A DNA stretch of 27,506 nt from CAYJEQ01 sp964370185 (GCA_964370185.1 CAYJIJ010000031.1:1-27506), one strand, 5' to 3'. Shown: positions 16,601-24,097, numbered from the stretch's first letter. Numbers and translations: made by a program. Notes: generated by a model not told the origin, from the letters alone.

Positions 16601-16602
16601 AT
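10654..16602 (-). CDS. Giant (1982 aa) secreted multidomain protein of the pilus locus, candidate pilus-tip adhesin (DUF5057-like)
   Basis: Sec signal peptide at 1-39 (basic start, hydrophobic core, AEA cleavage at 37-39). No LPXTG, C-terminal membrane helix or S-layer repeat is seen, so it is secreted or pilus-bound. Three similar segments each combine a 'hhLEIxP' strand, an 'acidic-hhhG' strand and a 'GxPhhhxDxhL' strand, near residues 64-460, 592-770 and 1402-1505, suggesting divergent flavodoxin/amidotransferase-like modules. Ig-like segments near 824 and 1124 share WYKDDAPIAGA. Acidic Ca-loop-like stretches are near 1274 (DTNEDGRVNEDD) and 1324 (DLDADGRYEADE). The C-terminal region has NGNITYSGAGHS and LFINTMVAAYR, which I associate with DUF5057. 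Only one cysteine is seen. AAAGGA lies 12 nt before the ATG. It follows four minor pilins closely (22 nt). The role, analogous to PilY1, is inferred. Confidence 0.8.
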   Translation of the reverse strand: MFYNQRKKLNIYFRATALALALSIGISLPLSSGLMVAEASGALSYPSLSGIESIKYQMGISGEAFDILEIVPKEGSGSMGYYIDGQEPFADWQSTLSSLHSPDGGEALRAGAVNAKIDELRAADILRDDGSAPLGISGSYTEYMEWEENIPEDTVRITLQDSETTTVNGSFERAGVGEYGYFDEIVTTKIVNAVDATHYQIIERLVQGEAPDNINPETLFYYTPTFSVITIEELEETPEIVEGKAIYFLQEDGEYTFQGIVGEDSYIVDATPNPDAPANTFFYMVEDYGVPSKDYTAGDYYAIHGGFTNVINDEIGKNHTDKHFEIEHHGYEYSEEGDGEFILVEGGSETVSIQYESVYAYVPIVNNQWFHRYVFDDHNAVLEPSFKIEVNSKIASNITAEDINTADLIVFTVGYDLSKTSADKATPELYTASNDISAEVLTLLKAAVDNNSKPIIIDAKMLYKVTAATSLKSFSDYILGKKFTLPVYPYQYSTGYVKDGVYVFNRQTGATTLDQTHNNMITSDLLVEMKPALYQEEGGAYVEVWSQIKSDNNLRTLTNSSELLPELVTMANSIRHIINFADRLEVNNKNQINVLEIQPLRYNQDKTIDDEELTADKILEILPENSIAKENIHIETMSISEFIGKIEDISEVYDMVYIGASLEGFNTTMIYSTEVPNYNDDNMDGLIYTNVGDYMYVFNQVLGALNSDYDTTAPKVRKTSSLWPTINEWTPIRDDSSTSHKARGAGLDLTPVKYQELVNFVNSGFPIIVSDKLLSSQNAEGEKEIEVAIRFAQDTDANEISSVYDSVQLEVYGFDYYADIYPNDINYTWYKDDAPIAGANETEYIATEGGVYHCVVSISNGGITLDTGKSNSIEITHYDTQPSRIAETGSAVNSYATPLELFHVDNDDITSNDITSATPTGTVFTVDALLNTELVPFSEAEIANIEYSWYVDFSNRTWAKLNGISSGNYNMTTYLGTDADLINDGRTITAKLQAQNFVIRGYVARAEVTLASGDVHVYYSERVGINPDDRESNSGPFVASLPLVSSTNTPNSPSEVAGAKTHRYDNLAPTVYAQNKANAINPTAGGDEIELYINTPQMGYLPSASDMLIDSSEIAYSYQWYKDDAPIAGATDLRHTISDNYEGDYHLEVTADIAGISLTSKTKISEINNRMRFRGEKLTTTGEADENIITVPPQTPKLINEFYVDNTSVIYSFLASTKDNHNVMSMGDAKANSGVVLSYLNLSKPTIIFSEYADGSQKKPTDFAGIDNFEDTNEDGRVNEDDDLSLINNSTLYFEFKIENDTDPTPATTKYNAHLYVDLDADGRYEADEMISSISIKHVGTNTTVTNGNMVAGETYSVSRHLPDTYQGPVTWKLEILEVGNDTLSDSAEGITFIQPEKAIEIDVLQVLGKKTTNGKPLMEIQSYADKIARLETMGLYDINVTTEHIGDLNDMSEEEVKAKFDEYDMLLLGFEESFGRYDDFGFNTDTTKATIEFVESGKALLLTHDVLSTISAPYDKYPIVSDGVGDATKNLSVDRIGYYTGYVFNMMLRSYVNMDRFGITHPQYGINDYSPYRMENLGVASGNNYVANGYAGMTSAIENNLINEDYSIAYKHGSAEYDANGNRISVEYLDETRGFSNLAITRFAFEYKNTVSNMFFTDSLYRNAMLPSETTRVSQINKGQITTYPYNVNLEEFGGEIDRDKGSFTDPNGGVDNLLTVSTTHEQAYQLNLNSEEIVVWYALADDGLAGATGYENHYNDAMNNYYLFNNGNITYSGAGHSGSNVSEPEAELFINTMVAAYRNSNVNPTVEFIDESSREITDFFVPAEFDENGEYGGSIANGSNSAFDKAITFIFADENITASKTVSLALFIDEKEVGDIEYFTYSNIDDDGNMMLPLYINLDGVNEYIEVPIYDENGDRVQDELLDDNLYAIDIPNEVFSLLDENTDEVTLRIEVSTRITGSTEILGGYTDMSIKKLGLLPLG

Positions 16603-16624
16603 TATATATATTCATCCTTTCGCG

Positions 16625-17152
16625 TTATAAATAGCTTATAACGAGTGGTTCATTCCTTGTTGCTACTATCTGAGTTGTCAAAAGTGATTTATCTCCGTCA
16701 CTGAGCTCGAGTGTGATTTCCACTGCGCTCGCTCTGTCGAGCTCCTTAAAACTGCTTATATCTATATTAAACCGCAAAACATTCCTTACAAGCAAATCCT
16801 TTGCATCGCTTTTATCAAGTAGGGTATCCACTGAATCTTTGCTTCCGTAGTATATTTCATCCTCTATCATGGCAAATATATGCTGTGTGTCCTCGTTTAC
16901 AATCAATAGGGTCATTTCAGTCGGGTTCCAGTGAAGCTCTTCCCCACAGTCCATCAACTGCTCTTCTATCTGAGCTATTGTGAGCTGTGTGTCATATTGC
17001 AAATTTATTGTGCTGTTTACCGTGTTATAGGTGCGTGCACCCGTTGTCATAAAGCCAAATACTGCAATGGAAATTATCCCGAGTATAAAGCTTGCAACTA
17101 TTACTTCTATCAGTGTAAAACCTTTGTTTCCAGACAACTTCCTCGCCCCCAT
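16625..17152 (-). CDS. Type IV minor pilin (prepilin)
   Basis: Prepilin with leader cleavage Gly11/Phe12 in NKGFTLIEV and Glu16 at mature position +5, followed by a hydrophobic helix to about residue 34. The globular part (175 aa in all) has two acidic strands and resembles PilW/ComGF-type minor pilins in size only. The start is not certain: ATG at 17152 has GAGG about 20 nt away, while the TTG at 17137 follows GCGAGGAAG closely and would leave a 6-residue leader. It lies 22 nt upstream of the giant gene and 50 nt after the GspH-like pilin. Likely part of a tip complex that primes assembly; the specific orthologue is not assignable. Confidence 0.88.
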   Translation of the reverse strand: MGARKLSGNKGFTLIEVIVASFILGIISIAVFGFMTTGARTYNTVNSTINLQYDTQLTIAQIEEQLMDCGEELHWNPTEMTLLIVNEDTQHIFAMIEDEIYYGSKDSVDTLLDKSDAKDLLVRNVLRFNIDISSFKELDRASAVEITLELSDGDKSLLTTQIVATRNEPLVISYL

Positions 17153-17202
17153 CCATTGCGGTATTTTTACCTCGTACTGCTAAAACTACTTACTCCGCTT
17201 CA

Positions 17203-17712
17203 TTATCTTGATATTTCATGATGCCCCGTGGCTATTGTTAATTTTATTGTATATCTTACATTATCTTCCTCAAAGCAGATTAAATCATGCGCCGCTTCGG
17301 GTGAGATAAATGCGCCCGTCTCTTTATTAAATCTAATTCTGAGATGGGTGTCTTCCGATATTCCTATATCTTTTTGCGCGGAAGAGTCGTCCTCTTTATC
17401 TTTTGTATACACCAAAATACCGCTATCAACTATTAGTTCCTTGGTGTCCTCTACTCCATCCACATTTATTATGCCGTAAAATCCATCGCTTTCCTCTGCG
17501 AGTAGAAGCTCCACATTGCCACCGCCTGCACCGCTCATTGTCATAACCTTTGTTTGCGATATCAGTGCGTCGAATTTGCTTGCAGCCGTGCGTAAGTCGG
17601 TGGGGGTCATCCTTGAAGCCGCCGCCATCACAAAACCTGCAAATACCGCTAAAATCATCACGACAATCATAAGCTCAATTAGGGTAAACCCCTTTTGGTT
17701 GCCCTTTAGCAT
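17203..17712 (-). CDS. GspH/FimT-like minor pilin
   Basis: Prepilin with Gly8/Phe9 cleavage (KGFTLIELMIVV) and Glu13 at +5, a hydrophobic helix to about residue 30, then the GspH/FimT pattern of TPTDLRTAASKFDALISQTK and strand-rich globular domain, 169 aa. The ATG at 17712 follows AAAGGAGGTGGGAGC, an excellent SD. It lies 42 nt after the 743-aa pilin gene. FimT/GspH-type pilins are low-abundance components of the tip or assembly-priming complex; in some competence systems they bind DNA, but I see no basic patch that would argue for that here. Confidence 0.88.
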   Translation of the reverse strand: MLKGNQKGFTLIELMIVVMILAVFAGFVMAAASRMTPTDLRTAASKFDALISQTKVMTMSGAGGGNVELLLAEESDGFYGIINVDGVEDTKELIVDSGILVYTKDKEDDSSAQKDIGISEDTHLRIRFNKETGAFISPEAAHDLICFEEDNVRYTIKLTIATGHHEISR

Positions 17713-17754
17713 GCTCCCACCTCCTTTTGTTTTGATGTCTAAATAAATTTTCTC

Positions 17755-19986
17755 TTATTTCTTTTCCCAGTTTGCAAATTCTACTAAAGCCTCGGGATCC
17801 CAATTATCTCCGCTGTCCACATGGTTTTCGCCCGGGGATAAGAGATATAGATAGTCTATAAATTCCACTGTTTTTCCATCGTCATTAGTCATTTCTGCAT
17901 TGAGGACACCCAGTACTTCTTCCCTGTTTGCGGTGAGTGTTACACCGCCGAGCACCTCTACATCACCGGGAGTCATTATAAGCCCTGTGAAATCATCGCT
18001 CACGGTTACATCCCCCGTAGCAATTATTGCACGCACACTGCTTGGAGTGGCGGCACTCACATTGTAATTCCCAGTCGATATAATTGCCGAGGTGGTATCG
18101 GGTGTGCCATCACGGTTTGTATCGAGCATAAAATTAAACACTGTGCCACTCCTAAGGGTGTCCACCGCTGATACATCCACTATATTTTCATATGGATTTG
18201 TGCTATTGTCCTCGACTGTCGATAAAGTTGTGCGCAGTCCGTCATAAGTGTCTTTAAGCTGTGCAGGGAGTACAAAGGGTCTTTGCTTTTCTTCCACTAA
18301 GTCAAATTCACCGTCTTCGCCCACCGCCATTACATTTCCGTTTGCAAGCACTTCGGTGTCCACCGCTATGCCCGTAAAGTCGCTATTTAATGGGTCGCTT
18401 ATATCCAAGTAGTTACCTGCATACGCTTCTATAATATCGTTGTTTACCTCAAAATAATCGGCGAAATATGCTGTGGCATCGTCGGGATTTTCAAAATCCA
18501 TAAAGAAGTAATGTGCCACCTGTGAGGAGGAAAGCATTACTGGCACTCTTTTGAGTGTTATGCCATAGTCGGAAATTCGCATGTCTTCCTCATTTACATT
18601 CCATAGGAAACCATCTTCGTCAAGGGAAGGATTTGGCTGTATCCCTGGCTCTGTAACATATGGGTTTGCCCATACTCCCTCTAAATACTCCGAGGGTATT
18701 AGATAAGCTTGCTGATTGCTTCTCACCGAGAGTGATTCTCCCATTATTGTTTCGTCACCAATGCCATATCCATCAACATAGCTATATCCTGCAAGCATAA
18801 GAGTGCTGTCCGAGTATCTGTGCAGTTTCGCTCCGCTTCCATTAATTACAATTGCAGAGCTCTGCTGTGCGTGTTCATTAAGTTCTGGGTTGCTCTCAGG
18901 TGTAGCACTGCCAAAACCAAAGTAATTCCCCGAAAGCTCTGCTTCGGTGTTTGCACTAAGCTCTAAATCATCCGCTACATAGGCATTTCCATTTTCGAGC
19001 AGGGTGAATTTTGCATCGGGGAGTAGGAGTAAAATATCGTTTGCCCAAATTGACGCATTGGCACGCACTATAATTTCCGCCCCCTGCTTTATTTCAGCAT
19101 TATTTCCTATTACAAACTGCCCACTCGATATATTCACCGAGCCGTCGGTATAACCGCTGACATATACATTGCCCTCGGTGGTTGCATGGTTTGATTCTAT
19201 TGTTCCACTGCTTCCTGTAAACTCACCATTTGATATCAGCACATAGTCGGGAATTGTTGCCGAGCTTGCTATGATGATATTGCCACTAAATGGCGGCATT
19301 AAAAGGGAAATGTCGCTCTTTACTTCACTGCTGTATCCAGTGTCCGCCGAGGTGAAATGTATCGAAACATCTTGCAGTATTATCTCTTCGGGCTCTGCAT
19401 CGGGAACTGAGAGGTCTGTGTAGGTAACTTCGCCCGTGGTTATCAGGTATACACCGTCATTTGTGGTGAGCTTTGCCTCTGTTCCATTTGAAGTGGCATC
19501 CACTGCCGCATCCTCGCCGTAGAGAGCTGCAAGGTAAAGTGCAATATACTGGGCATTTAGCACTTCCGTGCTACCGCTTCCCTCAAGCGCTACATTTACA
19601 ATGAGCTTATCTTCTAAACTGTGTGCATTTTTATCGGCATCCCAAGCGAGTATGTCCTCTTGATACTGATTGTGAAAACTTGTAAGGAGCAAATCCCTGC
19701 TCGCTAAATCGCTGTAATTTATCAGCACATCCTCATATGAGGTCTCAATCGCTTCGGAGACAGCTTTTTGCAGCATGGTTTCCACTTCCGACATCGCAGA
19801 AGCGGCATCGTAAAAGGATACCTGCCCATATCTTTCGCTCACTTTCATCCTCATCCCTGTATATGAAACGAACATTGAAGAAGCGCCGAGTACCGATATG
19901 AAAAATATCGCTAAAATAACTATTATAATACTTGAGCCTTTATTTTCACGCAGGACGGAAAATCTTGATTTAAAATTATTATTCAA
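17755..19986 (-). CDS. Large PilX/GspK-like tip pilin with beta-rich body
   Basis: A 743-aa pilin-like protein. Residues 13-40 are a leader-helix of PilX/GspK type (RENKGSSIIIVILAIFF) with possible cleavage Gly17/Ser18. Position +5 is Ile, not Glu, as known for tip-most GspK-type pilins. Residues 41-130 are helical. Residues 236-405 are rich in short G/N/S strands, as in bactofilin or adhesin beta-helices (GNVYVSG, NISSGQFVIG, NAYVADDLEL). A second such region is 605-695. A canonical Ca-loop pattern DTNRDGTPD is at 622-630. The start is TTG at 19986 with AAAGGAGG eight bases upstream. It is far larger than usual PilX (about 200 aa). Probably a shaft-tip protein that caps the pilus and holds the giant secreted protein, by inference. 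Confidence 0.82.
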   Translation of the reverse strand: MNNNFKSRFSVLRENKGSSIIIVILAIFFISVLGASSMFVSYTGMRMKVSERYGQVSFYDAASAMSEVETMLQKAVSEAIETSYEDVLINYSDLASRDLLLTSFHNQYQEDILAWDADKNAHSLEDKLIVNVALEGSGSTEVLNAQYIALYLAALYGEDAAVDATSNGTEAKLTTNDGVYLITTGEVTYTDLSVPDAEPEEIILQDVSIHFTSADTGYSSEVKSDISLLMPPFSGNIIIASSATIPDYVLISNGEFTGSSGTIESNHATTEGNVYVSGYTDGSVNISSGQFVIGNNAEIKQGAEIIVRANASIWANDILLLLPDAKFTLLENGNAYVADDLELSANTEAELSGNYFGFGSATPESNPELNEHAQQSSAIVINGSGAKLHRYSDSTLMLAGYSYVDGYGIGDETIMGESLSVRSNQQAYLIPSEYLEGVWANPYVTEPGIQPNPSLDEDGFLWNVNEEDMRISDYGITLKRVPVMLSSSQVAHYFFMDFENPDDATAYFADYFEVNNDIIEAYAGNYLDISDPLNSDFTGIAVDTEVLANGNVMAVGEDGEFDLVEEKQRPFVLPAQLKDTYDGLRTTLSTVEDNSTNPYENIVDVSAVDTLRSGTVFNFMLDTNRDGTPDTTSAIISTGNYNVSAATPSSVRAIIATGDVTVSDDFTGLIMTPGDVEVLGGVTLTANREEVLGVLNAEMTNDDGKTVEFIDYLYLLSPGENHVDSGDNWDPEALVEFANWEKK

Positions 19987-20040
19987 TTTATTTTCCTCCT
20001 TTGTAAGATTTTATATTTTGCTTGTATGGAAAAGTTGTTG

Positions 20041-20247
20041 TGTAGGGGCACGGCGAGCCGTGCCCGAGGATGTGGGTATGTTTTATCATTTTGCGAAAAC
20101 TACAAGCATGGTGTGAAATTTCCACATTGTCTTGGTTAACAGGTAATTTGTGGAGCGGTCATAGGGGCTTGCGATTGTCCATTCTACAAAACCCCTCATG
20201 TTTTTTGTGGTACGAAATCTGTGGGCATGGCAAGCCATGCCCCTACA
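20041..20247. mobile_element. MITE-like element with hairpin termini
   Basis: Two 25-nt ends (20041-20065 and 20223-20247) are inverted repeats matching at 21 of 25 positions, both starting TGTAGGGGCA when read inward. Each end is itself a perfect 9-bp hairpin: GGGCACGGC/GCCGTGCCC at left and GGGCATGGC/GCCATGCCC at right. Two of the four differences are compensatory (C-G versus T-A). About 157 nt of non-coding sequence lies between. It occupies most of the 295-nt gap in the pilus locus between two pilin genes. No target-site duplication was obvious. Confidence 0.65.
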
Positions 20248-20281
20248 ATTCTAATCTTTAATTAATAATGTTTCGCATTAT

Positions 20282-21559
20282 CTATATCAGCTTTGAAGTG
20301 TATAAAACATATATCGGGTCTTTTGTTATTTGGCTGAAATTATTACTTATACTACCCTCTTCAAATACCTCTATCTTCACATTAAACAGCCTTGTGAGCT
20401 CATCTTTTTTCACAAGACTTCCATCGGGTACATCGGTGAGCAGTAGTGACCACACACTGCCAATTTCGGAAATATTATAGTTTATTCCCGTTATCGGCAT
20501 TTCATTGCCCAAATTTTCCACCATATTTGTGTATAATTCGCCGTTCCAAGCATTGGGGGCGTCACCGCTGTTTAGATGCTGTAAATTTATTTTTGGGCGG
20601 TATCCGCTTTCTTTTAGCGCAAGCTCGGAGTCGTTCAGCTCGGCATCTTTCTGCTTGACTAAAAGCACTGTTGGTGTAATATTGCCATGATTTCTAATCG
20701 TGATTATGTCGTCATTTGAACCTATTGGCAATGGGAAAACACTGCTTAGCGTAGTGTCTTCATACCATGGGTAGTAGAAGAGCCCTATTATCGGTGGGTC
20801 GTCCGTTGCATCGTGGTGGGAGGCGGTAAATAGCTCTACCTCCGAGGGGTTTACCTCATCACCACTAAACACAATCAGCTCTTTGTACTGCGGTGCATTC
20901 AGTGGGTCGGGGGTAAATTCGTAGGTATATCTGTATTCATAAGCTACGGTGGCACTCGCCGTATCCTCTGCCGCATCATGGTAAATATCGAGTATTATAT
21001 GGCGTTGTTTTGCCACGAGTATGCTCTCGGGGTAGATATTTGCTTCTAATTTAGAGTTTTCAAGCGATACTATGTCGGGGTTATCCCTTTCGCTTATCGC
21101 CTGCCCATATGAGCCGTCCACCCCTGTAAATCTTGTGATTTCTTCGGTGTTTAAGGCATTTAATTCACTGCCGTCCGCTCCAGGGTCAAAAGTAATCATA
21201 ACATCAAAATTATGCCCTGCTTCGCTGAGCCCCGTAATGCCGACATGCTGCTCACTTTCGCCTATATTGCCGGGCTGTGTCATCTTAAAATACCTATTGC
21301 CCTCAAACTTCATATAGTGTGTGCCCGTGCCAAAAAGCAATTCGGGGGAGTTTATCACATCGGAAAAGTCGAGCGCTTCCACCATTTCCGCCACATTCTG
21401 TGCCGTGGTGGTTGCCGCACCAATTTCACCGCTTTTAACCGCCGTCCTCATAGAAGCGGTAAAGAGTGATAGAATTGGCACAGTGACAAGTGCAAGTATA
21501 ATCACTGCAATAAGGAGTTCAATAAGTGAAAAACCTTTGTTATTTAGTTTACTTTTCAC
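20282..21559 (-). CDS. Large (425 aa) type IV minor pilin, PilV/PilW-like
   Basis: Prepilin with Gly9/Phe10 cleavage in NKGFSLIELLIAV and Glu14 at +5; hydrophobic helix to about residue 33. The remaining ~390 aa are strand-rich and unusually long for a minor pilin. Start is GTG at 21559 with GAGGGGG upstream. It is the first minor pilin after pilO (55 nt), and the MITE-like element follows its stop. The YxYRYTYEF core and acidic composition suggest a surface-exposed domain. A precise orthologue cannot be named. Confidence 0.85.
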   Translation of the reverse strand: MKSKLNNKGFSLIELLIAVIILALVTVPILSLFTASMRTAVKSGEIGAATTTAQNVAEMVEALDFSDVINSPELLFGTGTHYMKFEGNRYFKMTQPGNIGESEQHVGITGLSEAGHNFDVMITFDPGADGSELNALNTEEITRFTGVDGSYGQAISERDNPDIVSLENSKLEANIYPESILVAKQRHIILDIYHDAAEDTASATVAYEYRYTYEFTPDPLNAPQYKELIVFSGDEVNPSEVELFTASHHDATDDPPIIGLFYYPWYEDTTLSSVFPLPIGSNDDIITIRNHGNITPTVLLVKQKDAELNDSELALKESGYRPKINLQHLNSGDAPNAWNGELYTNMVENLGNEMPITGINYNISEIGSVWSLLLTDVPDGSLVKKDELTRLFNVKIEVFEEGSISNNFSQITKDPIYVLYTSKLI

Positions 21560-21614
21560 ATTTATCCCCCTCTTACTCAGTGAATAGTTTAATTTTTCCT
21601 TTTAAAGAGAATTA

Positions 21615-22277
21615 TTAAGGTGCTCCAAATGGATTTGGTTGGCCTATATCCACCGATGGTATATATTGTGGCACATACTGTGCACCATCGTAGTAGAGAT
21701 AGTATTTGGACATATCCATTGTGGTTGCAAGATTATCTTCATCCACATTATAGCTGATTATAACGCTGTTTAGTTTTGTTCTGTATCTGTCGCCATAAAT
21801 TCTGTCTATCGAATTTTTAAGCTCTGCATAGCTTTGCACCGAAACACTTGTAGTGGCAATTTCCCATGCCTCTATATGCTTCCTCTCTTCTTCGCCGTCC
21901 ACATTTATCGCCGCATCAAATGAGGTTAGCATAATGGGGTCATCAAAGGAAACATTGCTTATATCCATGCCTATTTCTTCTTCAAAATTTAGTAGCCAAC
22001 CGAGGAAATCTTCCTCGTACATGATTTGGGGATACATATCCATTGTCTCGGCTATGTATTCTTTTGCAAGCTCTGTATCCTGCTTGTAGGTTTCCATATT
22101 TGCATAGTGCATTTCCCTCTCTTCAAGCTGGGGAGTTAGCAGTGCAATATCGGTTTCGGCTTGCTCTATTTTGTCCATATAATCCAGATAAAAGGTAAAG
22201 TATGCCACTGCAAATATTACAAATCCCATTAGCACGAGTAGCAAATTCTTTTCCTTTGTAGAAAGTTTTAGTTTCAT
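21615..22277 (-). CDS. pilO: PilO-like alignment subcomplex protein
   Basis: Inner-membrane protein with a short cytosolic N-terminus (about 10 aa), one membrane helix (about 11-31), a coiled-coil-prone stretch (about 34-80) and a C-terminal ferredoxin-like domain, as in PilO. The length of 220 aa is normal. With PilN it forms the ring that links the PilM/PilC/ATPase base to the growing pilus. It follows the pilMN fusion by 45 nt, the conserved pilM-N-O order. GAGGGGC precedes the ATG by four bases. The C-terminal 20 aa (ending QPNPFGAP) are proline-rich. Confidence 0.85.
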   Translation of the reverse strand: MKLKLSTKEKNLLLVLMGFVIFAVAYFTFYLDYMDKIEQAETDIALLTPQLEEREMHYANMETYKQDTELAKEYIAETMDMYPQIMYEEDFLGWLLNFEEEIGMDISNVSFDDPIMLTSFDAAINVDGEEERKHIEAWEIATTSVSVQSYAELKNSIDRIYGDRYRTKLNSVIISYNVDEDNLATTMDMSKYYLYYDGAQYVPQYIPSVDIGQPNPFGAP

Positions 22278-22322
22278 AAAAGCCCCTCATTCCGCCGAAT
22301 TTCGTCGGCTATACTTCTATAT

Positions 22323-23885
22323 TTATGAATTCCCATATAGTGCCGACATCGTGAAATTAACTCTTGTAATTCCAAGCACTGGGTCCACTATCTCGGATAC
22401 TGCGCCCACCATGACATCGTCTATGCTCTCAAATGCACGAATCTTGGATATTGCCACTGCGGCATCCTCCATTGTGGCTACTTCAACCGTCATGCTCACC
22501 ACAGTGTCGGTAAGGGTGGCTGTGAATATGAGCACACTCGAGGGCATCTCTGCTTCAAGCTCTTCCATGAATGGTCTGAGGTCGATATTTGGGGTATCTC
22601 TAAACGATTCTACAAGCTCAAAATTTCCCCTCATTGCATCGTAATCAATATAGGTGTTATACACCTCCATTGTGCCTAAAGCCTCAAGCTCCATTATCCT
22701 ATTTTCTATTTCAGTCTTTTCGTCGAGTATCGCATTGTAGTCGTTATATGCATCATAAACTAAATAGCCCGACGCAGCGGCGCAGAAGATAAGCATGAGC
22801 ACACCAAGCACTATTCTTTCGCTTTTTTTCTCCGTCGTCTTTTTCTTTTTTTCTTTTTCTCGCTTAATTTCGAGTGGCTCAATCATCGCACCTATGCATG
22901 AAATATAGGAAATAACCGATTCCGGTGGAATGCCAAGTGTGAGCACTCCACTGATGCTTGAGATTAGTGATGTTTCAATATTTGTGCCCTCAGCAACTGC
23001 CTGTAAAAGCCCATATACATCAGCGCATTTGCCCATGAGGACAATTTTTTCCACATTGTATTCTTTATATGTGCTCTTAAAAAAGTCTATGCTTCGGCTT
23101 ATACCCATTATAAGTCTTGCAAGCTCTTCTTTGCGCTGTTCATATGGAATATTTGAGTCGAGCCACTCTTCATCCTTACAAAGAGAAAGTGCACTTACCA
23201 AATTGTCCGACGGTATGCCCGAAACTGAAATTGCCGAATTAATGAGATCGTCCGCACCAAAGGGAAGTGCCCTTTGCATGAGCATAATACTGCCTTTAGT
23301 AAATGTGATTAGCGTGCTTCGCATATTCACCTTTACATTCATGCTTATCTCTTCACCCGAAATTTTCTTCAGTAACTGATATGTGCTGTTTGCAGAGGAG
23401 TCAAGTGCTACAAGTGGCATTGCCATCTCCTTTGCCAGCTCTTCATAGGGTTCAATTAGCGAGATAGGTGCCGCCGTAATCATAACCCTTGTATTATCCT
23501 CTTTATCGGGGAGATTATTTAAAATTGTGTGTTTTACACGATAGTTTGTAAGGTCTACTGGGAAGTAGTCCGAGGCACTCATTTCTATTACTGCATTTAC
23601 CCTTTTGGGTGACATTTTAGGGAGTGATACTTCACGGCTTACAATTTTGGTGGAGGACAGCACAAAAGTGACACCCGCCACCTTGGCGATGCCTCGCTGT
23701 TTTACCGCCACCGACAATTCCTCTGCAAGTATCGTAGCATCTATTATCTGGCCATCCGCAATTAGCCCCTGCGGTGTATCAATCATAAAACTATCAATAA
23801 GCTTATGATTTTTTCCTGATTTTGTGAAAACTCCTATTTCGGTTATGTGGTCGCTTATTTCAATGCTAAGATATTTTTTAGCCAT
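22323..23885 (-). CDS. pilMN: PilM-PilN fusion protein
   Basis: Residues 1-340 have the PilM/FtsA actin-like fold (SLPKMSPKRVNAVIEMSASDYFP, the typical 'yiPf' segment; LVALDSSANS near 162-171; SRSIDFFKSTYKEYNVEKIVLMG near 266-288). A Lys/Glu-rich linker (344-359) leads to a membrane helix (361-380), a coiled coil (383-405) and a PilN-like ferredoxin domain to 523. Numbering is from GTG 23894, which abuts GGAGGG; the ATG at 23885 has proper spacing and is taken as start. Such PilMN fusion is known in clostridial pili. The phosphate-1 loop reads SIEISDHITEIGV, with Glu and Ser where PilM usually has Asp and Gly, so nucleotide binding may be weakened. pilO follows at 45 nt. Confidence 0.88.
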   Translation of the reverse strand: MAKKYLSIEISDHITEIGVFTKSGKNHKLIDSFMIDTPQGLIADGQIIDATILAEELSVAVKQRGIAKVAGVTFVLSSTKIVSREVSLPKMSPKRVNAVIEMSASDYFPVDLTNYRVKHTILNNLPDKEDNTRVMITAAPISLIEPYEELAKEMAMPLVALDSSANSTYQLLKKISGEEISMNVKVNMRSTLITFTKGSIMLMQRALPFGADDLINSAISVSGIPSDNLVSALSLCKDEEWLDSNIPYEQRKEELARLIMGISRSIDFFKSTYKEYNVEKIVLMGKCADVYGLLQAVAEGTNIETSLISSISGVLTLGIPPESVISYISCIGAMIEPLEIKREKEKKKKTTEKKSERIVLGVLMLIFCAAASGYLVYDAYNDYNAILDEKTEIENRIMELEALGTMEVYNTYIDYDAMRGNFELVESFRDTPNIDLRPFMEELEAEMPSSVLIFTATLTDTVVSMTVEVATMEDAAVAISKIRAFESIDDVMVGAVSEIVDPVLGITRVNFTMSALYGNS

Positions 23886-24041
23886 GCAAACCACCCTCCT
23901 TAATTTATGTTTTTTAAAAGATAATCAAAACTTTTTTATTTCCCCTCGTCTAAAGAGAGGAAGGGTAAGAGCATCATAATTAGTCTTAGTTTTGCTATCC
24001 TTATGCTTTAAGTGTCGTTTCTATTGCAAATAATATATATT

Positions 24042-24065
24042 AAATCCCTTGTTTATAAAGGATTT
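24042..24065 (-). terminator. Weak terminator or processing hairpin after pilD
   Basis: On the - strand AAATCCTTT (24065-24057) pairs with AAGGGATTT (24050-24042), a 9-bp stem with one G-U pair and a 6-nt loop, followed by an A/T-rich stretch without a clean T-run. It lies 33 nt after the pilD stop in the 212-nt gap before pilMN, in which no gene is seen. Confidence 0.35.
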
Positions 24066-24097
24066 TATATTCAAATTAATTTTTTCGTTTAAAGCAG

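Noticed and set aside
23950..23975. Hairpin CCCCTCG...GAGAGG before pilMN as a terminator
   Set aside because: Only about four Watson-Crick pairs hold it and the rest are wobbles; too weak to call.
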